Assembly (NCBI GenBank): GCA_022925895.1
Contig: JAKSYS010000051.1
Coordinates: forward strand, 95,914 to 159,913
DNA from: Fragilaria crotonensis
Taxonomy: Eukaryota; Bacillariophyta; Fragilariophyceae; Fragilariales; Fragilariaceae
Direction: 5' to 3'
Length of the DNA stretch: 64,000 nt
The position numbers were made by a program, and so were the translations under genes. Under the pieces are notes generated by a model. It saw only the letters and a program-made list of their open reading frames with translations, searched no databases and was not told the origin of the DNA. Shown one piece after another: positions 10,818 to 21,967 of the stretch; positions within the stretch are counted from its first letter, which is position 1, and every line of letters begins with the position of its first letter.

Positions 10818-12395
10818 ATGGCAGGGATAACCATGAAGAGGCAAGGCAAGCGGCCTGTCAATATGACCTTGATCATTTCGATATTTGTGGTGTTGATGGC
10901 CTTATCGCTTTTAACACAACAGACATGGAATTTGAGACGAAACTTGAGTCTCGATTCAATCAGCGAGACACAACAAGTCTCGCCTTATGCTCAGCGCGAT
11001 ATCCAGTCCCTAATATTCAATGTGAGGGATGCTGAGCTGATGCTACTCGTATTCAATGGAAAAAGATTCCAAGCATATACAGTTGGACATTGGAGTTTGT
11101 CATATCGATACGTCAAAATCGTTCCTCTCTTGGTACATGCCCTAAAAACAAACAATCCAGAGCGCTTCCAACCAGATCAACCCGTCTTTCAGATGGTGTT
11201 CTCCGTTTACGACTGCATAAAGACAGTATGCGCCAATCACCCCGATCGCTGTCCAATCAACAAGATGTTTCCACCCATTGTCAGTTTTCCAACTGCCTAT
11301 CGCAATGATGCTGTCCTGCCAACAGCCAAGGCCTTTCCGAATCCAATTTACACCGGATGTCTCTACGATTGGAAATTGAAACGCAAATCACGGTGCAAAT
11401 GGCAAAAGGTCGACCAAAGTCTCAAATTTGAAGACCTGCGGAATCAAATTGTATGGCGAGGTTCAGACTTTAGTGTGTTGGGGTGGATGTACGAGTATGG
11501 TTACATGAACACAAAGTGGATGAAGGAAGAATTCACGGACGACGCGTTAGCCACCACGACCCCAACGAATGTCATTGCCAGAATGTTGAACCGTTTCTGG
11601 TTTCTCACGCCTCGTTGGAAAGCGGTGGCACTGACTCTCAACGAAACCATGACGCACAACGTTACCAGTTCTGAGAGTTGGATCAATGCCTTGTTCACTG
11701 GAGATGCTGAAGAAGACTTGCATTCTCGGTTCGAAAAGATTGGAATCCCAGTTGTGGACCACCAGTCAATGGACGGCGTTGCAATGTCAAAGTACAAGTA
11801 TCAAATCGATCTAGCAGGAGGTAAGTCGAAATGGAGTTTACACCACTGACCCAGGATTTCTGGTATATTCACCGCTCATCCGTTGGCACACCTTTCTTAA
11901 TGCATAACAGGCGGTGGTACAACATGGCAGGGCACATTGACAAAGTTGCTCATGCCAGGTGTGTTGTTTCATCACGAAACTGCAACCTTGGATTGGTTCT
12001 ACGACCTTATGGAACCATGGGTCCACTACATTCCCATCAGGACAGACCTTGGCAACTTGCGAGAGCAGTACGAATGGGCCGAAGCGAACCCTGAAAAGGT
12101 GAAGAAGATTGCAGAGGAATCCACCAAGTTGGCGGAATATCTGCTGAATTCTGAATACATGGACACGGTGTACGAGGAACTGTTTGTGGACTACTTGGGT
12201 GAGGTGGTCAAGGCCTACAATCCCGAAGGTCGTTCCTGGGAGGATTGCATGAAGCAGTACCGTATGCTTCGATTTCCTGTCCAACTGGTATCAGACTGCA
12301 ACCTTGAAACATGCAAGACGCAGTGGGATCCGGGTAGCTACATCAGTGGGTTTAAGCACAGCAAAACTTCAATTGGGGAACAGGCGAATAGTTGA
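10818..12395 (+). CDS. GT90/CAP10-like glycosyltransferase, copy 4
   Basis: Exons 10818-11820 and 11911-12395 are joined across a 90-bp intron (gtaagt...cataacag), giving 495 aa. The open frame extends upstream but only from a TTG. The ATG at 10818 (MAGITMKRQ) or 10833 is the likely start. A membrane anchor follows (MTLIISIFVVLMALSLL). Landmarks are IVWRGSD, TPRWKAVALTLNE, YKYQIDLAGG-GGTTWQG and HETATLDWFYDL...PWVHYIPI. The C-terminus is closest to copies 2 and 3, for example the shared NPEGRSWEDCMKQYR. Role as for the paralogues; specificity unknown. Confidence 0.85.
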
Positions 12396-12608
12396 AGGAA
12401 TCCTTTGCTATAACATCTGCCATAATGGATAATGCACTCGCATTAGTCAGGGTAAGCCAGGGATACAATGGTTCACACAGTATGCAACTCTTCGGAACTT
12501 GCAAAGTACTAAATAAACTCCTTTTAAATGAACTCCTTTAATCGGACACATGCTTCTTTCTTCTGCGCTCCTTCTCTTTTACCTTCGACCACTGCCTCTG
12601 GTCAAATC

Positions 12609-14339
12609 TCATGCCGGAGCCTTGCGCTTCTCGACCCAAGACGCCACAATCGCTATCAAAAATGCGACTGCCATGGATACATTGGAATACAGCATCCAAT
12701 CTTGAAGGTCGGGTTTTTCTCCCACTCTTGCTTTGCCCCTCTTTCCCAGTTCGAGATCCGCCGCAGCGGCACTTTCTATCTCGCCCAGTGTCGCGTCTGC
12801 GCCTTCATTATCCGATGCTTGCCCCCCGTCGACTTGCTGCTCGGCAGTCAACTCATCAGAAATGATAACACTTTCACCTTCAATCTCCCTCTCTTCCTTG
12901 ATTTCATCATCTGAAACTCGTTCCTCATGCCTTGATTCACTCTCTTGGACAATATGCGACTCGCCAGTAACAACATCGCTTGCTTCCTCAACCTCGCAGT
13001 CTTTGTTGAACGCATCATCGGCACCAAGATCCTCATCTATATGCTCCGTACTTGCTGGATTCGTAAATGACTCGCCTTCTTGATCTTCCTTACTAGTATC
13101 CAGCGTCAAACTCGAACTTGCCTGTTCCTCCTCCTCTCTGGTCTCGTCGACCTCCTGTTCCGCTCCTTGCTCAGACATGCATTTGGACGTCAATATGTCG
13201 TTTCCTTCCTCACTGACATCAGCATCATCTTCTTCATCATCAATCAAATTCACCTTGTCTTGCTCTGAAATTGAAGCAATGTCATCAAAGTTGACAACGA
13301 CTTCGTCATAGTGATGAAGCGGCTGTACTGTTTTTGCGGTTTCGGAAGCCATCTCCGATTCTCCGGCAGGCTCAATACCGTCAATGCCATCATGATGATG
13401 ATCATCATCATCATCATCATCATACAATGATCTTGTCTCGACCACAGTTACGTTTGAAGCATCTGTTTCCATTCCCATGGTTGCATCATTACCATTCACA
13501 ATCGGTGTGACCGATTCAATAGGAATACTGTCCAATGGTAGTGGTTGCTTACCAAGACGTTCGTCCACACCAAAACTAGTACTGTTGTTGTTCTTGGCAA
13601 TGTCGAGTACAGTGGAGGTAGTTGTCAGAGTCGTTGGAAGCTGGATGGAAGGCGCCGTGGTTGTCATGGTGCTGCTGCTGATTTGTGATGGCAACACTGG
13701 AACAACTCTTGTGGGCATGAACAAGAACAATGCCGAGAATCCACCAGTAGTAGTCGTAGTTGTAGTAGTAGTGGTTGTAGCAATGACCGCTGCGATGAAC
13801 AGGACAAGTAGCAACGAAACTGTCATGACCAGAACGTTGGTCATTGTGAGTCGTCGTGATGCCTTGTTTACTTCATGCGAACTTGCTGTCTCGTTCGTAG
13901 TGATCTTGATTGTATCATATTGTGAATGCATTGTCGTGGCATTCATCATTGCCATTGTCATCATAGTCCTGTCACTGGTACTTCTGTAGCTGGTGTTGAA
14001 ACAAGATTGATCTTGAAAGGAAACACGACGAACTAGAGGAATGACAGCTTTCGATTGCAACGATGATGGTGATGATGTTGATGACAACAAGGGTGATCCG
14101 AGACGATCATGTTCCGCGGCAAGCGATGGTGGTGATGAATTGTTGTCTTGGATTGTAGCAGTATCAATACTACTTCCAGTTTCCATCGGCTGAAACGAAG
14201 ACGAATGATCATAATGATTGTGCATGTGCGCATTCGGTTCCGCCACGACAACATGGTTCACAACTTTCCTCGGATTGCAGATTCCGGATAAGAACTTGTG
14301 AAACACATTCGTCTTGGTCTTGGTGTTTTTCTTCTTCAT
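12609..14339 (-). CDS. Acidic low-complexity protein with two predicted membrane segments
   Basis: Single-exon frame of 576 aa from the ATG at 14339; the frame opens slightly earlier but only from a TTG. A basic N-terminus (MKKKNTKTKTN) is followed by a strongly hydrophobic segment (VLVMTVSLLLVLFIAAVIA, about residues 170-190) and a run of threonines. A long Asp/Glu-rich region with an Asp tract then His follows, and a second hydrophobic segment (AVAFLIAIVASWV) sits about ten residues before the C-terminus. The acidic part would lie between the two membrane segments. No family was recognised. The Thr, Asp and His runs come from trinucleotide repeats and are likely variable in length. Confidence 0.7.
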   Translation of the reverse strand: MKKKNTKTKTNVFHKFLSGICNPRKVVNHVVVAEPNAHMHNHYDHSSSFQPMETGSSIDTATIQDNNSSPPSLAAEHDRLGSPLLSSTSSPSSLQSKAVIPLVRRVSFQDQSCFNTSYRSTSDRTMMTMAMMNATTMHSQYDTIKITTNETASSHEVNKASRRLTMTNVLVMTVSLLLVLFIAAVIATTTTTTTTTTTGGFSALFLFMPTRVVPVLPSQISSSTMTTTAPSIQLPTTLTTTSTVLDIAKNNNSTSFGVDERLGKQPLPLDSIPIESVTPIVNGNDATMGMETDASNVTVVETRSLYDDDDDDDHHHDGIDGIEPAGESEMASETAKTVQPLHHYDEVVVNFDDIASISEQDKVNLIDDEEDDADVSEEGNDILTSKCMSEQGAEQEVDETREEEEQASSSLTLDTSKEDQEGESFTNPASTEHIDEDLGADDAFNKDCEVEEASDVVTGESHIVQESESRHEERVSDDEIKEEREIEGESVIISDELTAEQQVDGGQASDNEGADATLGEIESAAAADLELGKRGKARVGEKPDLQDWMLYSNVSMAVAFLIAIVASWVEKRKAPA

Positions 14340-15199
14340 CGTAGTAGAAAAACGCAACTAGTAGTCACGATTGTGGGCAGTGCTAGTAGTAATGATTCAG
14401 GATGATGATGATTGTTGGGACGAGACAAGCGTAAGTGCACGAAACAATCGACAATCGACCAACACGGCGGATTGTGCTGCCTCTCGCTGCTGACTGACTG
14501 CTGCCGATCGGTCACTTGTGAAATGTCGCGAAGTGACCAATTATTCTTGCGCGCGCATCCACTCTATTCCTATCTCCACAGTCCACAGTCCACAGTATAG
14601 TATATAGTGCTCCGAGTACACTTGATTCGGACGACGCTCTGCGGGACTGGAAGGATTCAACTTTCCGAATGCAAATCCTGTCAACTATTCAGAACTGTTT
14701 ATTTTTTAAAATATTAAACATACATCAATACGGGACTCTTTGGTCGCAAGAAATGGCCATATGCATAGTAAATTGTAAATCGACCTTTGCGCACGTGGTT
14801 TGTGTGGCATAGTACGGAACGGACAGTGATACCAACTGAACTAACGGAAGCGTAGAGCGCACTGGGCTAGTCTGTCCACATTCCACATTCATCATACTGA
14901 TATGCGTCTATGTTTGTTACCAGTACTGTATCATCTCAGTATCTAGGAGGAATACCGGAAGTATCATAAAAAGAAGACTATGCGCATAATGCATACTACT
15001 TCTGCGTAGAACTATACTTGTAAAGTTGTTGCAAGTGTCGTCTGTGCTGCGTATGGCTGGTTTCATCCTGGGCCTGCATATCGTAGGGTCCTGTAGACTC
15101 AGTAATAAAAAAATTTAGATGACATGAAAGATCTTTTTCTCGCAAACGCACATCACACAATCTGCAACCACCTCGCATCTCAAAAGGTTGTCTGATGCC
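14340..15199. other. Intergenic, no feature recognised
   Basis: It holds the promoter side of the acidic membrane protein gene and, at the right end, the 3' flank of a transposase remnant. A TATA-like CAGTATAGTATATAG lies near 14590. Nothing else could be supported. Confidence 0.4.
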
Positions 15200-18100
15200 T
15201 CAGTTGTTCATATGAAAAGCACCTGCCTGCTTGAGATCAGGAACAAATCCATTTACAAAGCCGGCATCGAAGTCAATAGCTGCCCGGTGAGTTTTGAATG
15301 CCTTAACAAGGCGTTCAATGAGAGGTAAAGTAAGTGTCGGTAAGTCGTCTCCTCCATTGTGTTTACTCTCGTAAAGTGAGTAATATGCACAAATGTAAGC
15401 TCGTGCTCGCCTCGAAAGCTTTCGAACAGTTGTCGTCTGAAGTATGTTTCTGCTTGTGCATTCCAATACTAACCCCTTGAATGCCTCTTTGCTCCGTTTA
15501 GAATTGAGAGGCTTACGTCGGTATAGACCTTTCGTCACACCCCAGCTATATTCGATCCCTTCGCCAGCCAGCTCAGCATGAAACTTCGGCGATATGATTA
15601 CTGAAACGCCAAGTTCTTTTCCAACATGTTGGAGTGCTGTCATCTCCTCGGCGAAGTCAAGACAGCTGGCCATTAAAACCCTTAAGCTCCATTCCTCTGC
15701 TCCTTCAAGAACTTCGCCATCGTCATCTGTTGTCGGATCCATTGTGTATCTTTCGAGTTGCCCTTCGTCAATCCACCCCCGCTCCCAAAGGACTTGCAAA
15801 AGACCTTTCGGCTGGCCTTCCCAACCTTTCTTTTCTCGTGTTCTCATGGTTTTTGGGTCAATGTTGTTGGTCCTCGCAAGCTCTTGCAATTCTACGAGCC
15901 GATATTGGCGTCGTTCATTCAAGATGTTGAGTGGTGCAAGCTCTGCTTTTAATTCGGCAATGGTCTTGTTTCTTGTTCTTGGATTTCCAGGCAGAGGTGG
16001 GAGGATACGATCATGGCGGTTGAGCTCGCCCTCAGTTGTCATCCAGAATGGCCCAACATCCCCGGTTTGAAGACAAAGGATTGAGTGCTGCCGACATCAA
16101 GGGTACGTGCATGCATTCCGAGATAAGCATCCTCCGCCTTTATAATCGACTCACGCATTTTTGGTTGTGCTCCTCCATATCCCCGGTTCATCGAATATGC
16201 ATCCAAGCCATTTGCCAACTTCTTCGCATGCCCTTGCGAGTGATCAAAGAGGAAGGCAAAGTCGAACTGAGGGTAGATCACCTTCAAGCAATCGACGCAA
16301 TCCTCAAGCTGAATCGCCATGTGGTTATAAGTCCAATATCCTCATTGTTGGCACCAAGCTCAAAATACACAACGAATGGCGATTCGTTCAAGTCCTTCTT
16401 CAAAGTCTGACCGTGGATTGCCATTGCTGCATTGATGTCAACATACGTTTGACCACGACGGACGTGATTGATCTCCTCCAATTGACTCGACTTATCTGCA
16501 CACCAAATCCAGTCTCTCGTGATTGCAGTGCCGACACCATGAGACTTAAGCCATCAGTCTTTGAAGGAGCGGGCGTTGACCTTCAGGCCCAACCCACTGT
16601 CGATTCCCGAGTAAGAACTGACTGTAAACACTCTCATCTTGGCCAAAGATCATGAGAGGCTTGGTATCGGGTGGTTTTCGGACACTCAAGTTCCTCCAAA
16701 AGCACCGAATCCCAATTCTTCAGCATATTCATGGAGTAAGTCAAGGTCATCAACATGGAACTCAACCATGTCCTCGTTTGAGTCGGATGATCTGTAATTG
16801 TATCCTCGGTGTCATGCACTGACACTTTATTTTCCCTTTTCCATCTCTCGACAGTTTGCTTCGTCACTTGTATCCATCGATGTGCACGAGGCTCAAGCTT
16901 CGTGAGGTACAAAGTGCAGAACTCGTTTCGTTTGAAAACAACATTGGGTCGTTCGTGTCCATCGACAAAGAATGATTTCTTTCTTGCATCATACGAGAAC
17001 CCAAATCGCCGGAGCCAGCGCCAAGTAGTTGTTAATGAAATAGGAAACTCGAGGTAAACCTGAAGTAGACAGTCTCTAATTGTTTGATTCTTCTGTACTC
17101 TGCTGCTGTCGTCGTTGTCTTCTTGAGCTGATTCGTTGCAACTGTCGTCCTTAGTCTCCTCGTTGTTGTCTGTGAAACTCCTTTCTGCTGTGGTCGTTCT
17201 AGTCGCTGCTTTTGGAATCAAATTGCAATTCAATTCGTTCCTTGCCAACTCTACTGTCAAATCGGCAAGGTTTTCAATACAATACTCCAGCCATGGTAAC
17301 GTAACCTCTTCCTGGAAGTATTCGAGCAAATCGGGAAGAGGATTCTTTTGCTTGTGAATTCGGGGATTTGGTAATGGAAAATGCTCTCGATTGGCCCTCA
17401 AAAGAATGTTCCATCCAGCCACGGTCCGTTCATTTGTTGCTGCGGCATCAATTCCTACCTTACTGCTATCAGAGATTGCCTGAGCACAGCAGTCTTCAAC
17501 CCATCGCGCCGAATTCATCTCTTCAAGGGCGTACATATACGCTAAGCAGAGTATCGAGCATCTCTGTCTAATTATGAAAACATCATAAGAAGAACAGAGA
17601 TGATCTTTATCATGCTTATCTATGATGTCCTTCCATCCATCCACCGACCGATTGGCCTGCTGGAGTCGCTCGATTCGTTCCTCGAGAACCTTAACGACAT
17701 CGCGATCATCACTTGCATTACCGAGGAAGAGTTTTTTGGCTTCGGGGCTATCCCAATACGTTTCGACAACAATCCTTGCCGAAGCTGGACCGTGCTTTGG
17801 TTTCTTTGTCTCATCCTGCGCCTCTAGTTGTGCTTCGGCTTTTCGTTTGGCACAAGATTGCTCGGCTATCTCTGTTGTAAGGTCAATCACTTCTGCCAAA
17901 CCGCGAGCAACACTGTACCGATCATTGAGCGTTTCATCTTGTAACAACGACAAGAAACTCTTCTTTCCATCTGGCGGGCGTTGGACTAGTCCTCCTGGTG
18001 TGGTAATGAAGTATCCCCAAATCTTCCTCTTAGGATTATCGAAGGGATCAACGCCTTTTGCTGCTCGTCGGAATCGGCCTGTTTTGTTTGATTCAGTAAA

Positions 18101-18295
18101 ATCATCGAGTGTCTCACCTCCATAGGATGAAATGGCTTTGTTCATCATGCCTCTGTCGAATCCTAGGGCCTCCAGTGACGGAAACTGGGCCTTGATTGCT
18201 CGGAAATACGTCTCATCTGTCAACCATTTGTCCTGATACCGCTTTTGCTTGACGACTTCCAGCCAACATTGGTAATACGTCTGTAGGGTCTTCAT
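15200..18295 (-). pseudogene. DDE-superfamily transposase, broken copy A
   Basis: Three frames in order on the minus strand together make one transposase. From 18295 to 16634 is the N-terminal part, with the motif WRWLRRFGFSYD...FFVDGHERPNVV that precedes the catalytic core in this transposase type. The core follows: GQDES (first Asp at 16636-16638), FLFDHSQGHAKK (second Asp near 16243) and FHAELAGEGIEYSWG (Glu, in the 15200-16042 frame). Frameshifts interrupt it near 16790, 16695, 16562 and 16500, the third being one base missing in a CTTCC-like context. The fold fits the Tc1/mariner-like DDE group of eukaryotic transposases. Copy B at 26.2-29.4 kb is a diverged relative in the opposite orientation. 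No clear terminal inverted repeats or target duplication were seen. Confidence 0.8.
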
Positions 18296-18303
18296 TTTTG
18301 TTC

Positions 18304-18379
18304 AACTGCCGACCCTTGCAAGCCAAACACTGTCCTAACGTTGATGATAAAGCTTAGTGCAGCAAAAGGGTCGGCAGTT
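18304..18379. repeat. Perfect 14-bp inverted repeat beside transposase copy A
   Basis: AACTGCCGACCCTT at 18304-18317 is the exact reverse complement of 18366-18379, with a 48-bp spacer. It lies immediately upstream of the transposase start. It could be a subterminal hairpin or transposase-binding site of the element, or a small foldback. Confidence 0.7.
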
Positions 18380-19363
18380 TCGAACGGGAAGTTGATGAAA
18401 TCGTTGTTATTCCACCATGGTCAGCAAATCTTTTTTTTGTGTGGTGAGGATCGTGTTGTTTGGATACGCGAGGATGCTGGATCTCGAGCAAGAACATGAG
18501 GTCAAGAAAATTTATACTAAGCCTACAGCAGTTGTACGACATGTATGAAAACCATGAAACCAGCCATACTTCTCGCTGTACGAACAGACTTTTACGATCA
18601 ACGTAGTCTACTGTCTATTAGGTACTCGAGTACTTGTTCAGCAGTTTTGTGGTACAAGAAGGGACGTATTGTACTTGCACACGTACAGTACAGCCACGTT
18701 GACAATCTAGGGTACCGGTACCAGTAACGGTGCGATTACTGGTTGAGACGGCGGTGTCTGCGTGTCACCTGAGATTCCACGAAACACTACTCAAGTACTG
18801 TAGTACCAGGTTTGAACGTAAATCTGCGTGCCTTACCGTAGTGTACTGCATCATACTTGTACAGTACTGTGCCACACGAGTACCAGCATTCCAGATTTTA
18901 TGCACATACAAATTTCCTTACAAATGATACATGGATAAAAATATATTGTAGTATGCATGTACGCTTGTATCGTCAAATCGTCACGTCTCATTCACTGCGC
19001 GTCTCTCCAAATCGCGCGCGATGATGATGAAAACTCATTATTCCAAGTACTCGTATTCGGGTCCATTTATACTGTATGCATACTCGTACAACTCCGAGTA
19101 TGTATTGATGCACTTCAGCTTGGGGTTTCTACCGGTAATGGTAGTACTGTAGGACGACTTCTGGCAACAGTACCAGGTATTATCCAACAGTAGAGTTCTT
19201 TCGTGTATGATACTGGTACTGCGAGTAATCGATGACTGTACCTTACAGTACCACGTACAGTATGTACTGTACGTGCACGCTCACAATTCCTCACATTCGC
19301 ATCATTCAAATCATCGAAGCTTGTTTCGTGTCTCCAGACTCTTAGCGACTTTCATTGGAGACC
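18380..19363. other. Intergenic, dense in GTAC palindromes; upstream region of the TM9SF gene
   Basis: No gene is supported. Short palindromes built on GTAC are abundant at 18590-18900 and 19130-19280. One is a perfect 10-bp inverted repeat with a 2-bp centre (19253-19274, ACGTACAGTA/TACTGTACGT), about 90 bp before the TM9SF start codon. Confidence 0.5.
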
Positions 19364-21611
19364 ATGAGAATCCTTTCGTTCTTGCTGGCGACATCTGTTT
19401 GCTTTGCTGATATTGCAAGTCATCGCTACAAGCAAGGGGAACATGTAGAATTGTGGGTCAACAAGGTAAAGCACGTCGACATCGTCGTTTTCAGCAGCGT
19501 GACTCCCGTGTCCTGTCGTGATCCGGTGTAGACCCAGTACTGGTCCTACACGAGTCATTGGTAGTACAGTAGGAGATCCTACCAGTGAGGGTCGATGTTT
19601 GATTTACCAAGTATGAATGCGTCTCTGACAAATCGAGCATGTCTAAAGAGTGTCGCTGGTAGCTGGTCTCTGTTGACTGGTTATACAGACAGCAGCTTGC
19701 ATTCCACCGGACGACTAGTGTTTTCAATGTCGACCTCGTCTCACTCTTCATGGTTTTTTCCCCCTACACTAGGTTGGTCCATATGCAAACCCTCAGGAAG
19801 CCTACGAGTACTATACATTGCCGTACTGTGCACCCGACACGAAGCACCATCCGGAAGCGAAGGATGGAGGCAAATGGAACGAGCTCAAGATTCATTCTCT
19901 GGGAGAGCGTTTGGGAGGTCATGCATTGCGACACTCGGGCCACGATGTCACCTTTGAACCCAAGGGACCTGTCAAGTCAGAATCCTGCACCACCAAGTCG
20001 CTGACAACAACGGATTATCAACTATTCGCCAAGGCAATTCAGCATCGATGGTTCTATCAAATGTATTTGGACGATTTGCCAGTGTGGGGGATGGTGGGAG
20101 AAATGTTGCCTGCCAGCGGTGGGACCGTCGAAAAGAAGGAGAAGGATGATTTGCAGAGACTGGACCACGTCACGGAATTGACCGACGAGGACGCTTCCAA
20201 TCTCAAACCTTATGTATACACGTCACGAAATCTCATTGTCAGCTACAACGGAGATCAAATTGTCAAGGTCGATCTTACCAGCGATCCCAAGTCCTTGGAA
20301 GAAGTCAAGGAATCGGCGAAATTTACATTCACGTTGACTGTCAGATTTGTGGAGACAGAAGAAGAATTCCATTCCAGATTTGATCGTTACTTGGATCACG
20401 AATTTTTCAAGCATCCCATTCACTGGTTTTCGGTCTTTAACAGCTTCATGATGGTGCTGTTTCTGATGGGACTGGTGTCCTTGATCCTTCTCAGGACACT
20501 CAAGAAGGATTACGCTCGTTATGGATTGGTGCATGATCTGGAGGATGGCGACAGTGGAGATGTTGATGACGAAGGAAAACCTTTGCAGGGGGCAGAAGAT
20601 AGTGGTTGGAAGCAGGTCCATGGTGATGTCTTCCGAGCTCCTGCTTTCCTTCCGGTCTTTTCGGCGCTTTTAGGAACGGGTTGGCAACTCATCGTTCTGA
20701 CCCTTGGTGTTATTATCTTTGCCGTGCTCGGGCCGCTTCATGGCGAAGTTCACGAAGAGCGTGGTGAAGTCTTGCACGCTATTCTGGTGTGCTATTCGCT
20801 TTCCAGCATTGTTGCCGGATACATGAGTGGCCAATTCTTTAAGCAGTATTATCCAACTACGGCCAAGAAGGCCGGAGCTGGTGGCCCCACCAGTCTGTGG
20901 CAAGCAACCATGGGATTGACTGTGATTATGCTTCCCACCGTTGTCACAGTTACACTCACGGTTTTGAATGCTATTTCATTGTTCTTCGGAACCATCAACA
21001 CGATTCCGTTCATGGTGATCCTCAAGCTCTTTTTGATCTGGACCTTTGTCAGTGTTCCACTGTGTGTCCTTGGTACCCTGCTGGGACGACACGCTAAACT
21101 TGGTGCTGGACAGTTCCCATGCCGTGTCAACGCCATTCCAAGACCTATCCCTGACGAGGTTCCGTGGTACGGCAAACCAAGTGGTCTGATTCCGCTCGCA
21201 GGGTTGCTGTGCTTTGGTTCAATCTTTATCGAGCTCTATTACGTATTGACATCGCTCTGGAATTACAAATTTTACCACGTGTACGGCTTCTTGCTGGGCG
21301 TCTACGGAATCCTCACTATTGTGGTTGGTATGACGTCCATTATCGTGGTCTACTTTTGCCTTAACGCTGAGAATTACCTGTGGCAATGGACTGCGTTTTG
21401 GTCAGGTGCATCCACATCTGGCTATGTGTTTCTCTATGGAATATATTATTTCCTATTCAAGACACAAATGAACGGATTCTTGCAAACCAGCTTTTATTTC
21501 GGTTACATGAGTTTGATTTCCATCACACTGGGAATCTTGTGCGGAACCTTGGGACATGCAGCAGCTTCCAACTTTGTTCGTGCCATTTTCCAAAATGTCA
21601 AGGTGGATTAA
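19364..21611 (+). CDS. Transmembrane 9 superfamily protein (nonaspanin, EMP70/TM9SF)
   Basis: Two exons, 19364-19465 and 19773-21611, are joined across a 307-bp phase-0 intron and give 646 aa. Exon 1 encodes a cleavable signal peptide (MRILSFLLATSVCFA) and HRYKQGEHVELWVNKV. Exon 2 resumes with GPYANPQEAYEYY and LPYC, the usual TM9SF lumenal N-terminus. The lumenal domain runs to about residue 245. Nine hydrophobic segments follow, the first near FNSFMMVLFLMGLVSLILL, with the family features RAPAFLPVFSALLGTGWQL and IPDEVPWYG. The C-terminus ends KVD, a KxD/E signal known to bind COPI and retain TM9SF proteins in the Golgi. The family acts in membrane-protein sorting in Golgi and endosomes. The exon 2 frame opens without an ATG, which supports the two-exon model. 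Confidence 0.92.
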
Positions 21612-21967
21612 AATAGTAGTAGGGGTGTGGACTATCCACGATGAAAGAAAAGAAGAGAAAAAGTACCCCATACCGTTCGTACATTTTATGATAAAGTTTG
21701 AACATACTAGACAATGTGCATCGCAAATTTGCAACTCGCCAGATGCCGTGCGGTCCTCCTCCTTGACAGCACGTCGGAAAAACTCGCCTTACATTCATCG
21801 ATACATTCTTAGAAAAGCAAATGCAGACTGCTCAAACTTCGCATTGACATTTTTAGAATGATTTTGCTACGTTGTCCCATGTTCCCTCTCAAAGGATGAG
21901 GGTTGCTGAGTAGCGCTCCCAAGTATGCCTCGCACTACACCACAACTGCTGCGTGTGACATTTTCCC
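21612..21967. other. Convergent gap between TM9SF and BTB genes
   Basis: 356 bp holding the 3' ends of two convergent genes. No other feature was seen. Confidence 0.5.

Noticed and set aside
13477-13989. Val-rich plus-strand frame of 170 codons
   Set aside because: Antisense of the Thr/Asp/His-repeat region of the acidic membrane protein.
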